Origin: Periplaneta americana
Taxonomy: Eukaryota; Arthropoda; Insecta; Blattodea; Blattidae
Reading direction: 5' to 3'
Assembly: GCF_040183065.1 (NCBI RefSeq)
Contig: NC_091117.1
Coordinates: 95,382,001-95,446,000 of the forward strand
Length of the DNA: 64,000 bases
A program made the translations under genes and the position numbers. The notes below the pieces were generated by a model that searched no databases, was not told the DNA's origin, and saw only the letters and a program-made list of their open reading frames with translations. Below are positions 62,700 to 64,000 of the stretch, one piece after another. The number at the start of each line of letters is the position of its first letter. Position 1 is the stretch's first letter.

Positions 62700-63631
62700 T
62701 AATATATCTCTCCAATCAGGCTTACAATCTCGTTCTTGTCCTGTAATTTCCCAAAGTCATTTTACTTTCATAGGGTAGTTGAAAGTCTCGTAACAAGTTA
62801 CCATCCAAGATTTTTTCTCCCTTTTTGTTATAGCATTTTCGCATCTTTGCTGACTACAAAATTAAAATCGTGGAATAATGTCAACAAGTCCTTCACAATA
62901 GATTCTAAAGTTACAATTTGTTAAACTTGCAACAAATATGTGCACGTTTCTTGAAATCACAACTGGAGCAAGAAGTAGGCCTATGGAGCACATTTCATAC
63001 TAGAAATAAGCAACTGAGTTATTTGACGAAACAACAGCTTGTACAAGCTGGCACCAGCGTTTTTGGTGTGTGCCCTAGATATATAGTGCCCAGTTTGTAA
63101 GCATGTTGCTAGTGCAGCTGAGAATGGTATCACTTCCTATACACGTCACATCAGCCATTTCCAAAACACACTTGTCAGACTGACTGCGGCAAATGTAAAA
63201 CACTTGCACTTAATGTTTCCATTACTTTTTCACACGTCAAATACGGTGACGTGGACTGTAATATTGATGCACGATCATACCAGTTTAAGAAAGGAATTTT
63301 GAAATGACTTTTGTAGTGCGATGTTTTTTGTACAAGAGCATTATAAAACAATTAATATAGAAATGACATCAAATTTGTATTGATGGATAGTTTGATATTA
63401 CGGTCTACAAAGAAAGGGGTTTACAACAACAATTGTGTATTAAATATTATAGCATGGCAAATCGTTTCATGATAATTAACATTATGGCACAAGTTATGCC
63501 ATCATAATGAAAATCAAACGTTTTAGTTGACATGGAAATATTATGCATGATTTTCACTAACAATAAAGACTCTTTATAATGCCAGAATACAAAAACATAA
63601 TATTATAACCTATAATCCTCTGATTGAGGCT
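62700..63631. other. No gene recognised upstream of the visible cyclase exons
   Basis: I looked here for the missing NIT N-terminal exon on the minus strand and found no convincing candidate. Confidence 0.5.
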
Positions 63632-63938
63632 GTGGCTGATATGTACCTCTATTATCAGGCAGTACATCTCACTTGACGATATGTGTCAGAGGAAGAACAA
63701 TATTTGTATGCATCTGAAGACTGATTAGTGTAATACGAGGGGAGGATGTTACATACATCTAAAGTCTCAATAGTGTAACATGTAGCTAATCAGCGATGTA
63801 TGCAATGGAGGGGGGAAAGGAACTGGCCACCCTACTCCATTATCTCCTGATTTAGTTGCCCCACAAGTGTGTCTTACTGGTGTCACTTGTGAGGTTCAAA
63901 CCTGTCTTCAGACAGTAGACTAAACAACAACAACATAA
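63632..63938 (+). mobile_element. SINE (family 2), longer copy
   Basis: It matches the 9004-9228 copy through GGGGAAAGGAACTGGCCACC, GGTGTCACTTGTGAGGTTCA and AACCTGTCTTCAGACAGT, ending in AACAACAACAACA. The 5' portion contains two related TGATTAGTGTAATA / CTCAATAGTGTAACA blocks, suggesting an internal duplication. Confidence 0.75.
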
Positions 63939-64000
63939 CCTATAAAGTTAATATTTCTCATAACGTGGAAAGATACTATATTAATAATATTATAATTAAA

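Overview
The window is eukaryotic, AT-rich, intron-bearing DNA packed with degenerate transposable elements. Everything points to an arthropod, most likely a blattodean insect such as a cockroach: an insect-type cox1 fragment of mitochondrial origin, several tRNA-derived SINE families, TA-flanked Tc1/mariner elements with long terminal inverted repeats (TIRs), ZMYM1-like and CGGBP1-like hAT remnants, and many copies of one LINE family that I associate from memory with Periplaneta. The species is an inference.

One cellular gene can be reconstructed. On the minus strand, eight exons with consensus splice sites and matching phases (59724 down to 22976) encode the C-terminal 422 residues of a receptor guanylate cyclase. 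In order these are the second half of an extracellular NIT (nitrate/nitrite-sensing) domain, one transmembrane helix, a signalling helix, and a complete class III cyclase domain. All metal-binding, guanine-specifying and transition-state residues are present. There is no kinase-homology domain. The 5' exons (first half of NIT, first membrane segment, start codon) must lie beyond position 64000. The gene spans at least 36.7 kb because its introns are filled with mobile DNA.

Layout. 1-22.6 kb lies downstream of the gene: satellites, degraded hAT copies, Tc1-like and DD41D mariner-like elements, a nuclear cox1 fragment, LINE pieces, SINEs and a foldback element. 22.6-23.1 kb holds the last exon, with a MITE in the presumed 3' UTR and a possible poly(A) signal. 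23.1-59.5 kb holds seven introns. Intron 5 (30.9-38.5 kb) contains an RNase H LINE, a MITE, a Penelope-like GIY-YIG remnant, and a Ty3/gypsy copy broken by a MITE, by a SINE that itself contains another SINE, and by a second LINE. Intron 3 has a LINE split by a Tc1/mariner-type element just before its catalytic ADD box. Intron 2 has a Tigger/pogo element with a CENP-B-like helix-turn-helix, a mariner deletion derivative and two LINE 3' ends. 59.7-64 kb has more SINE, MITE and LINE sequence.

Every transposase or reverse transcriptase seen is broken. The interest lies in the NIT-type guanylate cyclase, a candidate unconventional nitric-oxide or nitrite-responsive cGMP receptor, and in the nested insertions, which can be ordered in time from target-site duplications and one internal empty-site copy.
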